A DNA stretch of 64,000 bases from Reticulitermes speratus (GCA_021186555.1 JAJKFL010000002.1:30358001-30422000), one strand, 5' to 3'. Positions 33,941-46,375 are shown, numbered from the stretch's first letter. Made by a program: numbers and translations. Notes: generated by a model not told the origin, from the sequence alone.

Positions 33941-35244
33941 CGTGTTTTTGTAGAAAAGTAATGAGACTGATTTTCTTTTAACCATGAATTTTATTCTTTT
34001 TACAAATCAAGGTTATCCCCTTCAAAATAGTTCCCTTGGGCAGCTACACAGCAACGGAGGCGTTGTTTCCATTGTTCTTAGCAGTGCTGGAAGGCTTCTG
34101 CTGGAATACCTTTCAGCTCGTCGGTTACGCCCTTCTGGATATTATCCAAAGTACCAAAATGGCGCCCTTTCAAGTGGTTTTTGAGACAGGGGAATAAAAA
34201 AAGGACTGAGATCCGGCGAATAGGGGGGCTGAGGAACCACAGGAATGCTTTTATCTGCCAAAAATTCATTGATGGAAACTGCCGTGTGACATGGGGCCTT
34301 GTCGTGGTGCAGCATCCAAGTGCGTGCAATGCCTGGTCGCACACGTGCCACCCTTTTCCTGAGTCTTTCAAGGACTTCCCGATAAAACGTCTGATTGACA
34401 GTTTGTCCTGGTGGCACAAAGTTCTTGTGGACGATCCCCTGACTGTCAAAAAAACAAATGAGCATCGATTTGATTTTGGATTTGCTCATTCTCGCTTTCT
34501 TGGGAAGGGGAGTGTTTGCAGTGTGTCACTCCCGAATTTGGCGTTTTGTCTCGGGGTCATATTCCAAAATCCATGATTCATCACCTGTGATAACGCGACT
34601 GAAGAATTCTGGCTCCCTCTCAAGGCGGTCCAGATGATCAAGACACACATCCCTCCGATTGGCCTGCTCAGTCGTGAGGTTCTTTGGAACCATCTTGGCG
34701 CACACTTTTCTCATGCCCAAATCCCGTGTTAAAATTTGATGGACAGTAAACCGGTTCAAATTTAACTAACTACTGATCATTCTCAACGTCAATCGGCTAT
34801 CTGACCTCACAAGAGATCTCACTCTTTCCACATTGTCGTCCATTTTTGAGGTTGAAGGTCTTCCCGAACGAGGTTCGTCTTCCACTTGTTCTCGGCCTTC
34901 TAAAAAGGACTTGTGCCATCTGAACACTTGTGCCCTGGATAGGGAATGTTCTCCATAAGCCCTTTGTAACTTTTCATAAGCCACAGTAGCGGATTCGCCA
35001 AGCTTCACACAAAATTTGATGGCACAACATTGCTCAAACTTTTGCCGGTCCATTATCGTAACGCACCTCACAAACACAACTTCACTTCAGACGCTCGCAA
35101 CAATCGCGTAGCAATTGTAGCAAGTTAAAACTTGTACTGTGGCTACGGCAGGGGTTAACCTAACTGCCATGTGAAGGGGGAGGCAGCAGCGTTGTCGGTT
35201 CGTGCACAGCGTTGCCAGTCTCATTACTTTTCTACCACCCCTCG
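33941..35244 (-). mobile_element. Mariner element 2 (different family, mutated)
   Basis: Terminal repeats share gtagaaaagtaatgagac: one copy ends near 33967, the other, inverted, runs from about 35218 to 35244 next to TA. The outermost bases of the left end have diverged. About 1.3 kb lies between, with a broken transposase on the - strand. It sits antisense in intron 2 of gene C. Confidence 0.88.
34013..35053 (-). pseudogene. Mariner transposase, multiply broken
   Basis: From ATG at 35053 (MDRQKFEQCCAIKFCVKLGE) the N-terminus holds FRWHKSFLEGRE and RSGRPSTSK. An in-frame TAG follows ISS near 34763; then RDLGMRKVCAKMVPKNL and ITGDESWILEYDPETKR (first Asp). After a frameshift come LHHDKAPCHTAVS (second Asp) and PPYSPDLSP. 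The third catalytic Asp is lost in a short deletion before FLFPCLKNHLKG, and a TAA interrupts EAFQHC/EQWKQR. It is dead. Confidence 0.9.
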
Positions 35245-36061
35245 TATTACTATACGCGCAGTGTTAAAGTAATATTTTCTGATCAATTGTCATAAGAATG
35301 AATCCCTGAAGGACAGAGATCAATTGCGAAACCTGGATGTAAATGAAAATGTATTAATACTTGTTTTAAAATAAGATGTAAGGATTTGCGTGCTCATAAT
35401 AGGTCAAATGCGTTGATTCTTAGCCGCTAGTGATCTTTGGTTCCATACAATGCGAGGATTCACGCGGCTAGAAGAGCGAAGATTAGTTTCTTAATAAAAT
35501 CTTCCCTCCATGGAAACAATCTGTCATTCCTTCCAGGTAATGGACCAAATTTTACATCCATAAGAAAACCAATTGTAATTACTTTGAAATGACAAATTAC
35601 GCCAGAGATCTATGTTTCTCTATTACGAACGACCGACTCAGAACTTATAATAAACAAGTCTGTTCCAACACTGCACGTACGGAACCCAAATATCCATTAC
35701 ATAGGTTACGTTCCTAAGAAACTACAACGTTTTGCTATATTACCATAATATTTATCTCTATTTTTTTAAATTTTACTTTCGGTTTTCCACCTAAAACTTG
35801 GCAGAAATTCCCTAATAACCAAAAATTCTTGAAAATTAAGTATTTCATTGAAACTTGCGGGGTTTCCACCAAAAAGACAAAACAAATTTATTCTGGTGAG
35901 GAAGCGCTGTTATGATAAACACAGCGACTGTGCTGTTCACACCAATCTAAAGGAGACATTTTGCGTATCTTGATGTACGTATAGAGAAAGATCCATCAAA
36001 CTGTATAGTTTTCGCCTTGAATAGTGCTGAAAATTAGTCGAAGTGTTCTTCTGTCCTCCAG

Positions 36062-36313
36062 ACTCTATTCCTGCAAGTGACGGCTCAGCGGCTGGTGCCA
36101 TCCGTCAGGAAGCGGTGTGTCTGCTTTGCCGTCCTCTGCGTCTTTGTATCGCTGGGAAGCATCTCTTTCCATTTCTACGAGCCATTCATATCGATATGGG
36201 CTGTACCTAGCTATGTACTTGCTACCGCACTGCCGATGACCTTCGTTAGTTACTGGATACTCACCTTTCGCAGTCTGATAATAGCTGGCACGAGCTTTTC
36301 CACATGCTTGAAG
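36062..36313 (+). CDS. GR gene C exon 3
   Basis: It is 252 nt, bounded by cctccag and gtgcta. It encodes TLFLQVTAQRLVPSVRKR, HFYEPFISIWAVP and FSTCLK. Confidence 0.9.
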
Positions 36314-36559
36314 GTGCTATGCTTTACATATACGTGTATGGTGGTCTGTCAGAAAATAAGTTTAAAATTCATATATGGGTCTCTATTTGCAGGTATAACA
36401 AGCATTTGTTATATTTCATTGTACTGTTATTCCACTACTTTTTCACAGAACCCCGCCACAATTGAAACATCATATTGCTAGACGAGCTTTTCTGTTCCCT
36501 GTTGATATATGTCAGTGTCCTGTTTTATTAGGTATCGTATTACAAAATTTTCCACTTCG

Positions 36560-36934
36560 GGATTATTTTTAAATACGTGGTTACCGAGATGTTGCTTCAG
36601 TTCTGGGAACAGTTAAAAAATTTTTGTCACGAATTCTCCAGCTCTAATCGCAGTCAGTGTAGGTTCTTTAGTTACAAAATTGTGCACATTAGTAACCTAT
36701 TTTGACGGGCTTTTGTGCATTTATGAAATATTTAAAGACACATTACTAGTTCAAAAACTATTGCGTGGAATGATAAAGTTAGTAGTGAATAATAAATTGG
36801 AAAAATGGTGCAAAGATACGGTTTTATTCCAATTTGACTTATTATTTCGAAATATGCCTCGGGTTGAAGAAAGCTATGAAATTCTTCACGATGGCAAGGT
36901 TTATGTTCGAGATTTGAAGCCAGTAGCCTCCTGA
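36560..36934 (+). pseudogene. Unrecognised coding-looking block in intron 3 of gene C
   Basis: From about 36630 to TGA at 36932-36934 an open frame of roughly 100 residues reads like a globular protein: LVTKLCTLVTYFDGLLCIYE, KLLRGMIKLVVNNKLEKWCK, FRNMPRVEESYEI and GKVYVRDLKPVAS. Another frame just upstream (36572-36640) gives TEMLLQFWEQLKNFCHEFSS, which would join it by one frameshift. Composition is non-repetitive, with helical, armadillo-like periodicity (weak impression only). I do not recognise the family. It may be a fragment of a processed pseudogene. Confidence 0.4.
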
Positions 36935-38201
36935 GCACAAACGAGTCACTCGATAGCGACAATGGATCTTCAATTCAGCACGCATAAGTTAGGAATGAGT
37001 TTCGTTTGCTGCTTACGTAAGTATGCTGCCAGTAGCCCTGGTTACATGGAATCGAATGTCAATAAAGATTTGAAAATCACCTACAAAGAAGTGGTCCTTC
37101 CTTGACTTACTGTGTTATCCCGGGATTTACCTGGGGATAACGAGGGAAATCACGAAATATCTCAGCCACTGTAGCCGGTCTTTGGCCCGAAATTTAAATT
37201 CGGTCCTCCCGAGTAAGAAGAAGTAATGCCATCCCCCTAACCGCAAATTTCGATGGGCGCATTTCCAGAAGATTGTCTTAAAAAGCACGACTTCTCTTAC
37301 AAACGTCGCTTGATATTGATATTATTTCCTTTGCCACGTTTCTTTTAACAACTTGCCAACGAACATTTGTATTCTCACTTAAAAAGCGGGACTTGATATT
37401 TTATCATTAATTGGAAATTATGTTAATGAGGAAGTCATATATTAAATATTAACAAATCACTTTCATATTTTGAAAGAAATGTAGACACACTGCAGGAGGA
37501 CCTCAGCTGTGTATACGTTAGGAGCAATGTTACATTTCGTTTAAGACAAATATACGCACACTGTCTAAGCTACTATATGTGATAAATTGGTGCACTTGAA
37601 AATTTACTACATTAATTATTATGCGTATGAAAGAGAAGTGAACTCGTACTAACCATTATTTACTAACTATCTTCCTCATTTTTAGCCTGCAATAGGAAAC
37701 ATAAAGCCTTAAAAACATTGGTTATTATATATGCCACCTGTTTTAACATTAATAGGCAATCTGCTTTGCCACAGATTATATTTATGTAATTGGTTTAATT
37801 GTGGTAAATGATGACTATTCCTCTATAGAGCAATAACATTACTAGTGAAAAGGCAATGTGTTCACTGTACGGCAAGAAATAAGATTTTAAATATTTTGTT
37901 GCATGAAATTAGTTTTTAAAGTTTTAAAGCATTACGTTTCGAAATTTAAAAAAAAATGTGTTATTTTCTGTAAAATTCAAGAAATTTAATAAATGAACAA
38001 TTTTAATCGTGAAAGCGAGGAACTTAAGGGACTGGCAGTGTGAATCTTATACGATGACGCATTCTACCCTCAGACTGGAGGCAGAAATATCCTTCAAAAC
38101 GTTGGTACCTATTTCAAAGACTAAATAGTGTCACACAACAGAAAACCGAAGTCTTAATGTATCTTCTTATAAAAGTGTAAGAATTTATTTTTATTTTCCA
38201 G

Positions 38202-38292
38202 GATAATCTTGAACAAGGCAATCTCTCTGCAGAGATAGTAGGAGAATACAGAGTTCTGTGGTTACGGCTGAGTGAACTGGTGTCAGGCATGG
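38202..38292 (+). CDS. GR gene C exon 4
   Basis: It is 91 nt, bounded by ttttccag and gtaagt. It encodes DNLEQGNLSAEIVGEYRVLW, then LRLSELVSGM plus one base. Confidence 0.88.
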
Positions 38293-39263
38293 GTAAGTTT
38301 ATTGACAGCTCACTGTGAATTGTTACAGTACAATTGTCACGCGGCGTTTTGTGTGTTATCATTGTTGTAGCAATGTTTCAATTCGATCTTGAGTTTTGTT
38401 TATTCCAGACAAAAACTGCTGTTGTCAGATTACAAATATCAGACCTTGCACGGAAATAAAATATTTTTTTATTTTTCTTTTATGGCATAACAGACCAACT
38501 GGGGCCTAGGCCGCCCCATTGTTAAGGTTTCTAGATCACATGCAATTAGACACACAACTGGTAGGACTCTTGTCTATTAATTTATTAAATATTATATTTA
38601 GAATAATATGTCTTTTGCATGAGATATAAACATAACATTAATGAGATTTTTATTTTGTGTTTTACACAAATTTCTTTAAATTGTTGCAGTTAGACTCATG
38701 TGTATTGTGACATAATGACTTATAATCTATCTTCAGACACAAAATAATTATTTGATGCAGTTCACAGGCCATTATCATCCATTGAATTTAATTGATAAAA
38801 TATTAAATATTTGGGGTCCTGGGCCATTTTGAAGTAAAACTGACACAAATTTTTAGCTTAGTAATATGTTGTTTAGTAATATATAATCAGTTTTTTTGCT
38901 TTTTTTATACAGGTATTTGAAAGTAGACATAGAAGTTTGCCTGTAGATGAAGGCACCTTGTATGTCTATTGAAATCCCTAGTTCACTTCACGCAGCAGAG
39001 CACTTCCAGAGTATCTATAATATTCGCGCAGCTGGTCAAGGAATGTTCTGCTCTTTGTTTAAAAATAAAATTTCTCTACCGTATTGATAAATGTTCACTA
39101 TTAGTCGTCGTCCTGAGTCAGAAGAACCCACTCAATGTTTTCATAATGTGTCTCTTTAAGATCTGTTTCAATACTATTCTTTCAACCATGCCTCGATTTT
39201 GCCAATGCGATACCCCTCTTTCCTTCAAGGGCATACATACTATTTAAAAATTGTAAGCTATAT

Positions 39264-39426
39264 CAGGGGTGCACAAATTTTACAAAGTTTAGCAGACATG
39301 TCAAAATTCTAGGCGCCAGAGGGCTGACATGATGCAAGTTCCGTACTGAAGATTCACAATTATTTGGCACCGTCGTAAAAAATAAGTCGCCACTGCGACA
39401 GGGCTCCCGCGATTTGTGCACCCCTG
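39264..39426. mobile_element. hAT-like MITE (163 bp)
   Basis: The left end caggggtgcacaaatt matches the reverse complement of the right end, caggggtgcacaaatc. CAGGGGTGnnCAAA termini are typical of hAT elements. The flanking 8-mers (agctatat, ccctacgt) do not form a clean target duplication. It lies in intron 4 of gene C. Confidence 0.65.
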
Positions 39427-39900
39427 CCCTACGTGCAATATTTATTTCAAAATGTTACAGTAATTTTTCTCCAAAGCATTCTTGGATCCGGTCAACAAGT
39501 AAGGAGAAAGATATATCATTTTGTTCTTCGGCTAAATTTGTTTTTATTGGTGACCGAATTTTAAATTGTCTTTTGAAATAAAAATCCATTGGCTGAGACT
39601 GCATGTATTTTGTTTAAACATACTTGAATTTCCATCAACTACTTTAGTCAGAGTACATAATCCAGGCCAGGGGAAACATTATTTGCAGAAAATCTTGAAT
39701 TCTTTCAGCAATTCAATTGATACTTCAATGTTTGGAAAGTTAAGTTAATGTTTGACGCACTGTCACTGGGAGTGCAGAAAACTGGTAACAGTGCCTTTGA
39801 AACGTATGCTGTTAATACGTACAAAGAAAGAAATCTGGTTTTAAGGACAATGGCAAAAAAATGGAAATTTAATTACAAGATATTTGGTATTTTGTTGCAG

Positions 39901-40102
39901 GCGTTGCTACGGAATGTACGTTGGCCTTGTACATGGTACATATGCTGTTTGGTTTTGTGCTGAGTCTATATGGGCTACTGTTTGGGATAAACACCGACAT
40001 CAGAACAGACTGCTGTTGATGTTGTTCATAGTTTTCATAGAAATTCTGATTGCACTACAGTTCTACATTCTTTGTAGCCACGCGGACGTCGTCATGAGAA
40101 TT
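39901..40102 (+). pseudogene. GR gene C exon 5 with frameshift
   Basis: It is bounded by tgttgcag and gtaagt. It encodes GVATECTLALYMVHMLFGFV and LSLYGLLFGINTD, then TGA at 40017-40019. The downstream half reads LLLMLFIVFIEILIALQFY and CSHADVVMRI in the frame offset by two bases. Length is 202 nt against 200 in genes A, B and D, pointing to a 2-bp insertion near cagaacagactg. Confidence 0.88.
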
Positions 40103-41014
40103 GTAAGTTATTAAGGCAGTCAAGTTGTTTCAAGCAAACAGCGTCCTAATTTGAAATTCCTTATACATAATTATAACAGATGAATAAAAGTAATGTATCA
40201 TCAGTAAAGCCAATCCTCTTGCCATAATGTGTATTATTTATATATTTATAGTGTATCTGATTTTTTATTCGCGAATATCAGAATATAATCACTATCAGTC
40301 CTCAAAACGGAAAGTTGTTTATAAAACTTAAAGAAGAAATTTAATTAAAATCTGTGTAACACTCGTAATGCAATAATAAATGACAGAAATATGTTTAGTA
40401 TAGTATTTTAGCCGGAGAATATGATGGGTGGAATCTGAGGATGATGATAACATAGATTTCGTTTCAGATACAGCACACGTTATCAAGCATCTTAAATTTG
40501 TTACGAGCTTTAAACAAATCTGCGCGAAAACTGAAATGATATTCTAAAAGTACTCATTCAGCTATTAAAGCCAATTGGCATAAGCTCCTGAACACGGCAA
40601 CTTTGTCGCATACAAAGCCAGCATCCGCCGCGATATTCCGTGAGAGCTACGTGCTCAGGGACACGATAAAAGGGACACCATGTACTTAGTCAGAAGAGAT
40701 CTTGGCTGGATTGAAAGAAATTGAGATGCAAGCATTCTTTGATGTTTATTTCGGTTTTGAAGCAGAAGTCTCTTCTGGGGCCATGACGTTTGTCTCCAGG
40801 CGACATCAGCTTCTCCATCCATAGGGTCTTCGAACTAGTATAAGTAATCACCTTTTCCCTTTAAATTTATTTCAATATTTCATCATTATCTGTCTTCAAA
40901 GTGGAATGTGCATGCGACGCATAGTTGCGGAATTGACAGTGAAAATTCGTATGAAGAAGTATAATGGACAACAAATTTGCAGACAAACACAAATTACACA
41001 GTCATACACGCCCA

Positions 41015-41046
<32 letters not shown>
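41015..41046. repeat. (CA)n microsatellite
   Basis: About 16 CA dinucleotides in intron 5 of gene C. Confidence 0.9.
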
Positions 41047-41048
<2 letters not shown>

Positions 41049-41212
41049 TGCAAGTATACAAAATTACACATGCTGAAGTATTCGTATATATGTATATGGT
41101 TATGATTTGTAATTCTCTCAGTTTAAGCAACAACTGGCGATGGTATCCAAACCACGTGCACAATAATATTAGAATTCCATTACCTTGCAATATTACGTTT
41201 CTGTTATTTCAG

Positions 41213-41283
41213 GTCAGAACGGAGTTCAGCGGCAATTGCACGCCATCAAAACATGGCACTTAAGAGAGGACGTAAAGCAAGAG
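41213..41283 (+). pseudogene. GR gene C exon 6 (off frame by one base)
   Basis: The motif-bearing frame reads QNGVQRQLHAIKTWHLREDV plus KQE before gtactt, matching exon 6 of gene B. From the obvious acceptor (tatttcag) it is 71 nt, not 72. The AG at 41216-41217 would give a 66-nt in-phase exon instead. Confidence 0.75.
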
Positions 41284-42844
41284 GTACTTACGTGTAGCCT
41301 TGGATTTAGAATTTTGAAAGAATTATGGTTTCTTATAGTAAATCGTTCGAGATGTGAAGTGGCCACGTATTGTACTGTGTCAGCCCCCGATATAGAAAAT
41401 GGCGGGCCCCTTATAATTATTAGAGAACTTCCTCCCAGATCTCATAAAAGAGATTAAGAGTTCTACCTTCTCTGACACCAACGGAATTAGTCTTGAAGTG
41501 CCCACAAAAATTTGTTATTCTGTGCGTCTGGGGCCCCCCTGAATCACTGCCCCCTCAGGCTGCTGGGTCTGTAAGGGCATTTCTACACCACTGTTCAAAT
41601 CATTCCTGAGGACAGGTGTGGGTGGTGCTATAATAGTACGTATACATTCGGAAACTTTCATGACGTCTGCTCAGTTCAGTACAAGAATACCCCTTCCTGG
41701 CATGAAACATAGGCTCACTAAGTACAAGGAGAATTTACGCTAATAAGCTGATATTCCACCTACATTACTGGAATCAGTTTCTACATTTAGTCAATGATCT
41801 GGATAATATTATTTAAGTATTTATAATTCAATTTACCTACTCAGAATCGAAATATGAAATGGGCAATACTCAACTTCTTGTTATACAAGTACATTATACT
41901 CGATTCTTTCATTGGCTACACTGCCACAGTAAGTCGATACAAATACTGGTTACTTCAACTACTCATAGTCCTTGTTTAAAGCCTTTTTTTTTTTGCTTTA
42001 ACGCCCCTTGCCAAATTAAAACACTTCTTAATTTGAGCTCTGTCATTATCGGTTTAACGCTTTTTGGCTGGTTTATTTGCATTTCTCTAAGTTATTATTT
42101 CTTATGCGAATATTATTTTTGATTACCCTGTTTTATTTGCGCCCACTTTTTCAGCAAGGCAACTAGGACCTAAAACAGGAGCTAGGTGTATTATGGAAAT
42201 AAACTCTGTAAGTAGATTTGTCTCTGTACAAGCAGTTATGGCGTGTGGGGGAGTGAAGTCATAGTGCCCCACATTCTTAACCTCGGCACAAATTGGACGG
42301 AGTACTTATATTCACTCCTCGGCGTAACAGCCCACAAAAGTGGAATCATGAAAGCCAAATATCTTCTGTCCTCTACTTCTCGATCGCATGCAAATTTCGC
42401 TCTCTTCTCTCAAGAACCTAAAGATAACATCTACATTAAAACCACAATTAGGATTGTCATGACCTGATCATTGTCTAACCTTCCAGAACTTCCATGAGGT
42501 GTAATAATGAGAAAATGTTCTCTTGCGAGCATGACGTATGGGCGGAAACATCTACGGTCCTCCCGTCTAGCTCGACTGACTCATTAAGGCGTTAAATTCA
42601 TTGCTCTGCTTTCCATAAGTCTCACTGTGATTTTATTAGAGCTGATCATGAAGCAGCTCCAAGGTGCTTTGACGTTCTTGAGACATTTATTCAGGTGCGT
42701 AAATTTAATTCCTTGCTGGTCAAGGAGCCTGAATGCCCATTAGTGGTTTTTCTTTAAAAGAAAGTCGAGTTATCACAATTTATTAGTATTTGTATTGTAA
42801 GAAGTGGACTGATGCTTTATATAATTCTTTACATACTGTTTCAG

Positions 42845-42934
42845 GTGAACATGTTCTTGAGAACGATATTGATGAATCCTCCAGTGATATCGGCCCTAGG
42901 TTTCAGCAATTTGAATAGACGCCTCTTCGCGTCG
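42845..42934 (+). CDS. GR gene C exon 7
   Basis: It is 90 nt, bounded by gtttcag and gtaagt. It encodes VNMFLRTILMNPPVISALGF and SNLNRRLFAS. Confidence 0.9.
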
Positions 42935-43090
42935 GTAAGTGTGTATTTACATGCCCAACAATATATTATTGTTGTGTTTTATTTAGAGCAGACTTACTTT
43001 TTATTCAATAAAGAGGAAATTGGTTATCGTAAAAATAATAAGCACACGATAAAGATAAATAATCCATTATTAAATACTTCTGTGTTACAG

Positions 43091-43144
43091 TATGGGTCTG
43101 CGTTGCTTACGTACCTCATTGTACTGATGCAGTTCAAAGGGTGA
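43091..43144 (+). CDS. GR gene C exon 8 (terminal)
   Basis: It follows gttacag and ends TGA. It encodes 17 residues, YGSALLTYLIVLMQFKG, with almost no tail after the GR signature. Confidence 0.9.
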   Translation, partial: YGSALLTYLIVLMQFKG

Positions 43145-43368
43145 GAGGCTGGAAAAAGGGGCCATGGATATGGATAATGATTGCATAAATGTCTGAAAGA
43201 TGTATGAATTATAGAATTGTTACTATTTTTGTGTTGTTGTCATCGATAATACTAATACTGTTACTATTGTGCACATTTGGGTATGGTTTCTCCTTTTATC
43301 TGTAGTTATGATTATATCTTCCTTCATTTACTGTACTATATCTTGTCACCCTTTGAAGGCTTCTTTGT

Positions 43369-43374
43369 AATAAA
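43369..43374 (+). promoter_or_regulatory. Candidate poly(A) signal of gene C
   Basis: An AATAAA 225 bp after the gene C stop codon. Confidence 0.4.
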
Positions 43375-43494
43375 CTTTCTGGTTCCTAATGGGAACTTCG
43401 GTAAATTAATTGAATTATTACCATCATTATCATCGTTATCACCACATATATTTTTATTCGCAATATTAAATTGATCAATTTTTTTTTGTGGAGA

Positions 43495-43745
43495 GGGACC
43501 ACGCAGCAGATGCTACGGACGCACCGCAGCCTTAAGGCTTATTGTGCAAACCTTGTAAGGAAGATGAAGGGAAAGATGATCAGTTTTTTTCATTTTTCCA
43601 AGTAATTCAGCACCGTTGGAATGAAACTTACAGGAGAAAACCAAAGTACTCGGGAGAAACCTGATCCAGTGCCACATTATCCACCACAAATCAACATGGA
43701 TTGACTCGGGATCAAACCCGGGCCTCCGCCTGAGTCATGGCTCGG
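43495..43745 (-). mobile_element. SINE-like repeat
   Basis: On the - strand the unit contains gactcaggcggagg and gggtttgatccc, close to a pol III B box, followed by ttctcccgagtactttggtt and ending in the 52-bp block also found at 31664-31715. This layout is typical of tRNA-derived insect SINEs. No target duplication was verified. Confidence 0.5.
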
Positions 43746-44302
43746 CCTTGATTTTGTATTCAACATGGAGTGACTTTTATATTTGGCTAATCAGATTTTC
43801 CTAATTATTTGCGGTCTAAGAAGAGCGCAGATATATTTAAATACTTTACAGTATTTCTGAAGTCTTATCATTTGGAAGTCAACGCTTCTTGTGTTGCGAT
43901 GTTTGAACTCCTTCCAATGTTTGGGTACCAATATCCTTGTTGCAAGTAAAGTGGCAGGGCCCGTTAAAGGCTACAGCAACCACGCGGCTCGAAAGAGCTG
44001 TCTGTTCTTCAGATTCTGTGTCAAACATACTTTGTAAGTATGCTCTATCTGCACTGTCTACTCAGAAGTGCTTGTATGTAGGGCCTTCAAGTTTATTTTT
44101 TCTATTGGGCTCAGAAATGTCTTAAAACATTCCTGCTTCAGTTTACAAAGTGCATTTATTTCAAAAGCTGTATCTGTAAAGATACTTTCCCTATTTTTTC
44201 CTATAACTTTGTGGATATGTTTTTATTTTACTGCACTCTGATATTAACGATTTTTTACTTTTTTATTTCGTTTATATTTAAAACATAATGACTAGCTTAC
44301 AA

Positions 44303-44522
44303 GCTAGGCAAATGAAGAATTGTGTTTCGATTTCCGGAAGGATCATTACATATTTTCGTTCTCCAGAGCTCCAAGACATTTTCTTGTGCTCAACCATCTC
44401 CAATTTATTGGTGCTAGGCAACTGAAGAATTGTGTTTCGATTTCCGGAAGGATCATTACATATTTTCGTTCTCCAGAGCTCCAGGACATTTTTTTGTGCC
44501 CAAACATTCTCCAATTTATTGG
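44303..44522. repeat. 110-bp direct tandem duplication
   Basis: The unit starting gctaggcaaatgaagaattg at 44303 recurs at 44413 with about 90% identity, including tttccggaaggatcattaca. Confidence 0.88.
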
Positions 44523-46226
44523 GTACACTGAGCAATTTCTCAGTAAATAAGTGGCCTGGATGTGAATCTGGCCACTCCTTTCCATACATTGCCAATTTTA
44601 AAATTGTGGAGTTGCGCTCCATTTCTTCTCTTTTCCTTCTCAACGTGATGCCAAATTAAGCTGAAGGACAATTTACATTCTCCATGTCTGATTTGTTATG
44701 AGAGTCATACTAGTCTGTCGGTGCTGGCTGTGGCGTTCAAGCAGCGGGCAGATTCTACACTTTGTATTTAAAAGTTACATTGTTATCACTATCATCACCA
44801 ACAGCAGCGGCAGCAACAACATTTTGCTTAAAGCCTTCCAGCTTATTGGCAAAATCAGACGTAATAAGACCAGATAAGAGAGACGCAGTCTAATTTGTGT
44901 ACAACTAAAGTGAAATTAAATATCAAGAAGTAATTAAGGGGAAAAAAAGAGAACAGTTTCAATGCGAACAAATTCTAGAAAATTAATATACAGAGAAAAC
45001 ATGTAATCAAAGCAATGATAAAAAATTTTTCGAAAGAATAAATATTCCCAGGTATTTAATTTGAATTAGTAAGATATTATACGATTTAAAGAGTTTATAA
45101 TTAATGATAAATCAGAGCGTTAGTTTTCCTTGCGGGAGTGTATTGTGTAATCAGACTCGGCATGTAGAGCAAGCAGTGTTATAAGTGCACTCAGAATCGG
45201 AAGGTACAGCAGCCACTGCTATATTGTGCTCGGAATCGGAAAGCAGAGAATATGGATTTCGATAGGTTGTGTTCATGCAGTGTTCCTCTTTCAATCTGTT
45301 TCCGAGAGTCGCCATACGAAGGTGTTTTTGTGTGGATGTCTGTCAAATGGGAACATGACAAGTAAGTTGCCTTTTCAAATGCATTTCTTATTTACTTATA
45401 TATTCATTATTTAACTTGTTTATATTGAAAAGAAACTTAAAATGCAAAGTAGACCTACTGTTTAGCATATAGTTTCTTAGATTTCGGAAGGAGTACGTTC
45501 TTGTGAGACCGAATACATTTATTAAACATTCTTATTACTGTAACCATATAGTTAATCGCACAAGGGGAATGTTTGTGCTAATATATCTTTGATTATATAA
45601 AGTACATGACTGATTATGTATCCTATAACTAATACATTATTAAAAATATTCATGAGAGTAACAGAATGCTTATCTTACAAAGACAATGTTTCTGCTAATA
45701 TGTCTATAATTATATAAGATATATGATGATTAAGTAATGGTTAACTTCATTGCAGGACAACACTTAATTGAAAAGCAAGTTTCAAATAGAGAAAAAACAT
45801 CGTGTTCTCAAATGTATTTTATGCTAAAGTGATAACACCTCAACTGTAGGGATATGGGGTTCATTTTGTTTTATTTCCAGATCACCTTTTTCAAATAATT
45901 ATAAATTTTGTTGTCGAAAGGATGCCCTGAAATAATTTACTTTGTTATTTAATGCTCATTAGCTAATATATCCGCAGCGAGAAGAAAAACATTTTTTATG
46001 TTGGACAGAATATAGCAATTTTTCGAAACTCTTCTTTGAGGTGATGATTGTTTAAAATTTATGTATATTTTTCTTTTTATAGCCCAGGAATTTTCAAGTT
46101 AATTTCTGTTCCCTGAAGTAACAGGCTCTATAATATTATGCCAAATAAACTTTCTTTTACATAGGCAATTTTATAATTATCATAAGGAATTGGGTCCTAA
46201 TGGATAAGTTGCAATAACCCAACTAA

Positions 46227-46232
46227 TTTATT
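46227..46232 (-). promoter_or_regulatory. Candidate poly(A) signal of gene D
   Basis: AATAAA on the - strand about 145 bp past the stop. A second AATAAA at 46375-46370 abuts the stop codon itself and is less likely to be used. Confidence 0.35.
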
Positions 46233-46375
46233 TTACATTATGGCATTAAATATACGTAATTTCAGTTCTTTACTTTCACTTGCAGCTGTCTTGGTTCATA
46301 CTGTGTACATTAAATTGATTTCTAATATATCATGTCGACATGAACAAATATATTTCAAATTACTTTTAATTTATT

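Larger units (their letters stand above)
32595..43144 (+). pseudogene. Gustatory receptor gene C, eight exons, frameshifted (probable pseudogene)
   Basis: Exons 32595-32793, 33544-33794, 36062-36313, 38202-38292, 39901-40102, 41213-41283, 42845-42934 and 43091-43144 match those of genes B and D in order, phase and motif. Exons 1-4 and 7-8 are clean; exon 8 ends with TYLIVLMQF and TGA. Exon 5 is 202 nt instead of 200: the frame starts well (GLLFG after LSLYG) but hits TGA at 40017-40019, while the second half (LLLMLFIVFIEILIALQFY) is in another frame. Exon 6 is 71 instead of 72 nt from its best acceptor, or loses two codons if AG at 41216-41217 is used. A recent loss of function is the simplest reading; an assembly indel in exon 5 is the alternative. 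Confidence 0.85.
43145..46375. other. Spacer between convergent GR genes C and D
   Basis: It contains a SINE-like unit (43495-43745) and a 110-bp direct duplication (44303-44522). The rest is AT-rich and I see no gene in it. Confidence 0.65.

Noticed and set aside
44278-44659. 121-residue - strand open frame
   Set aside because: Spans a 110-bp tandem duplication in shifted frames; the repetition explains the similarity of its halves. Kept only as a repeat.
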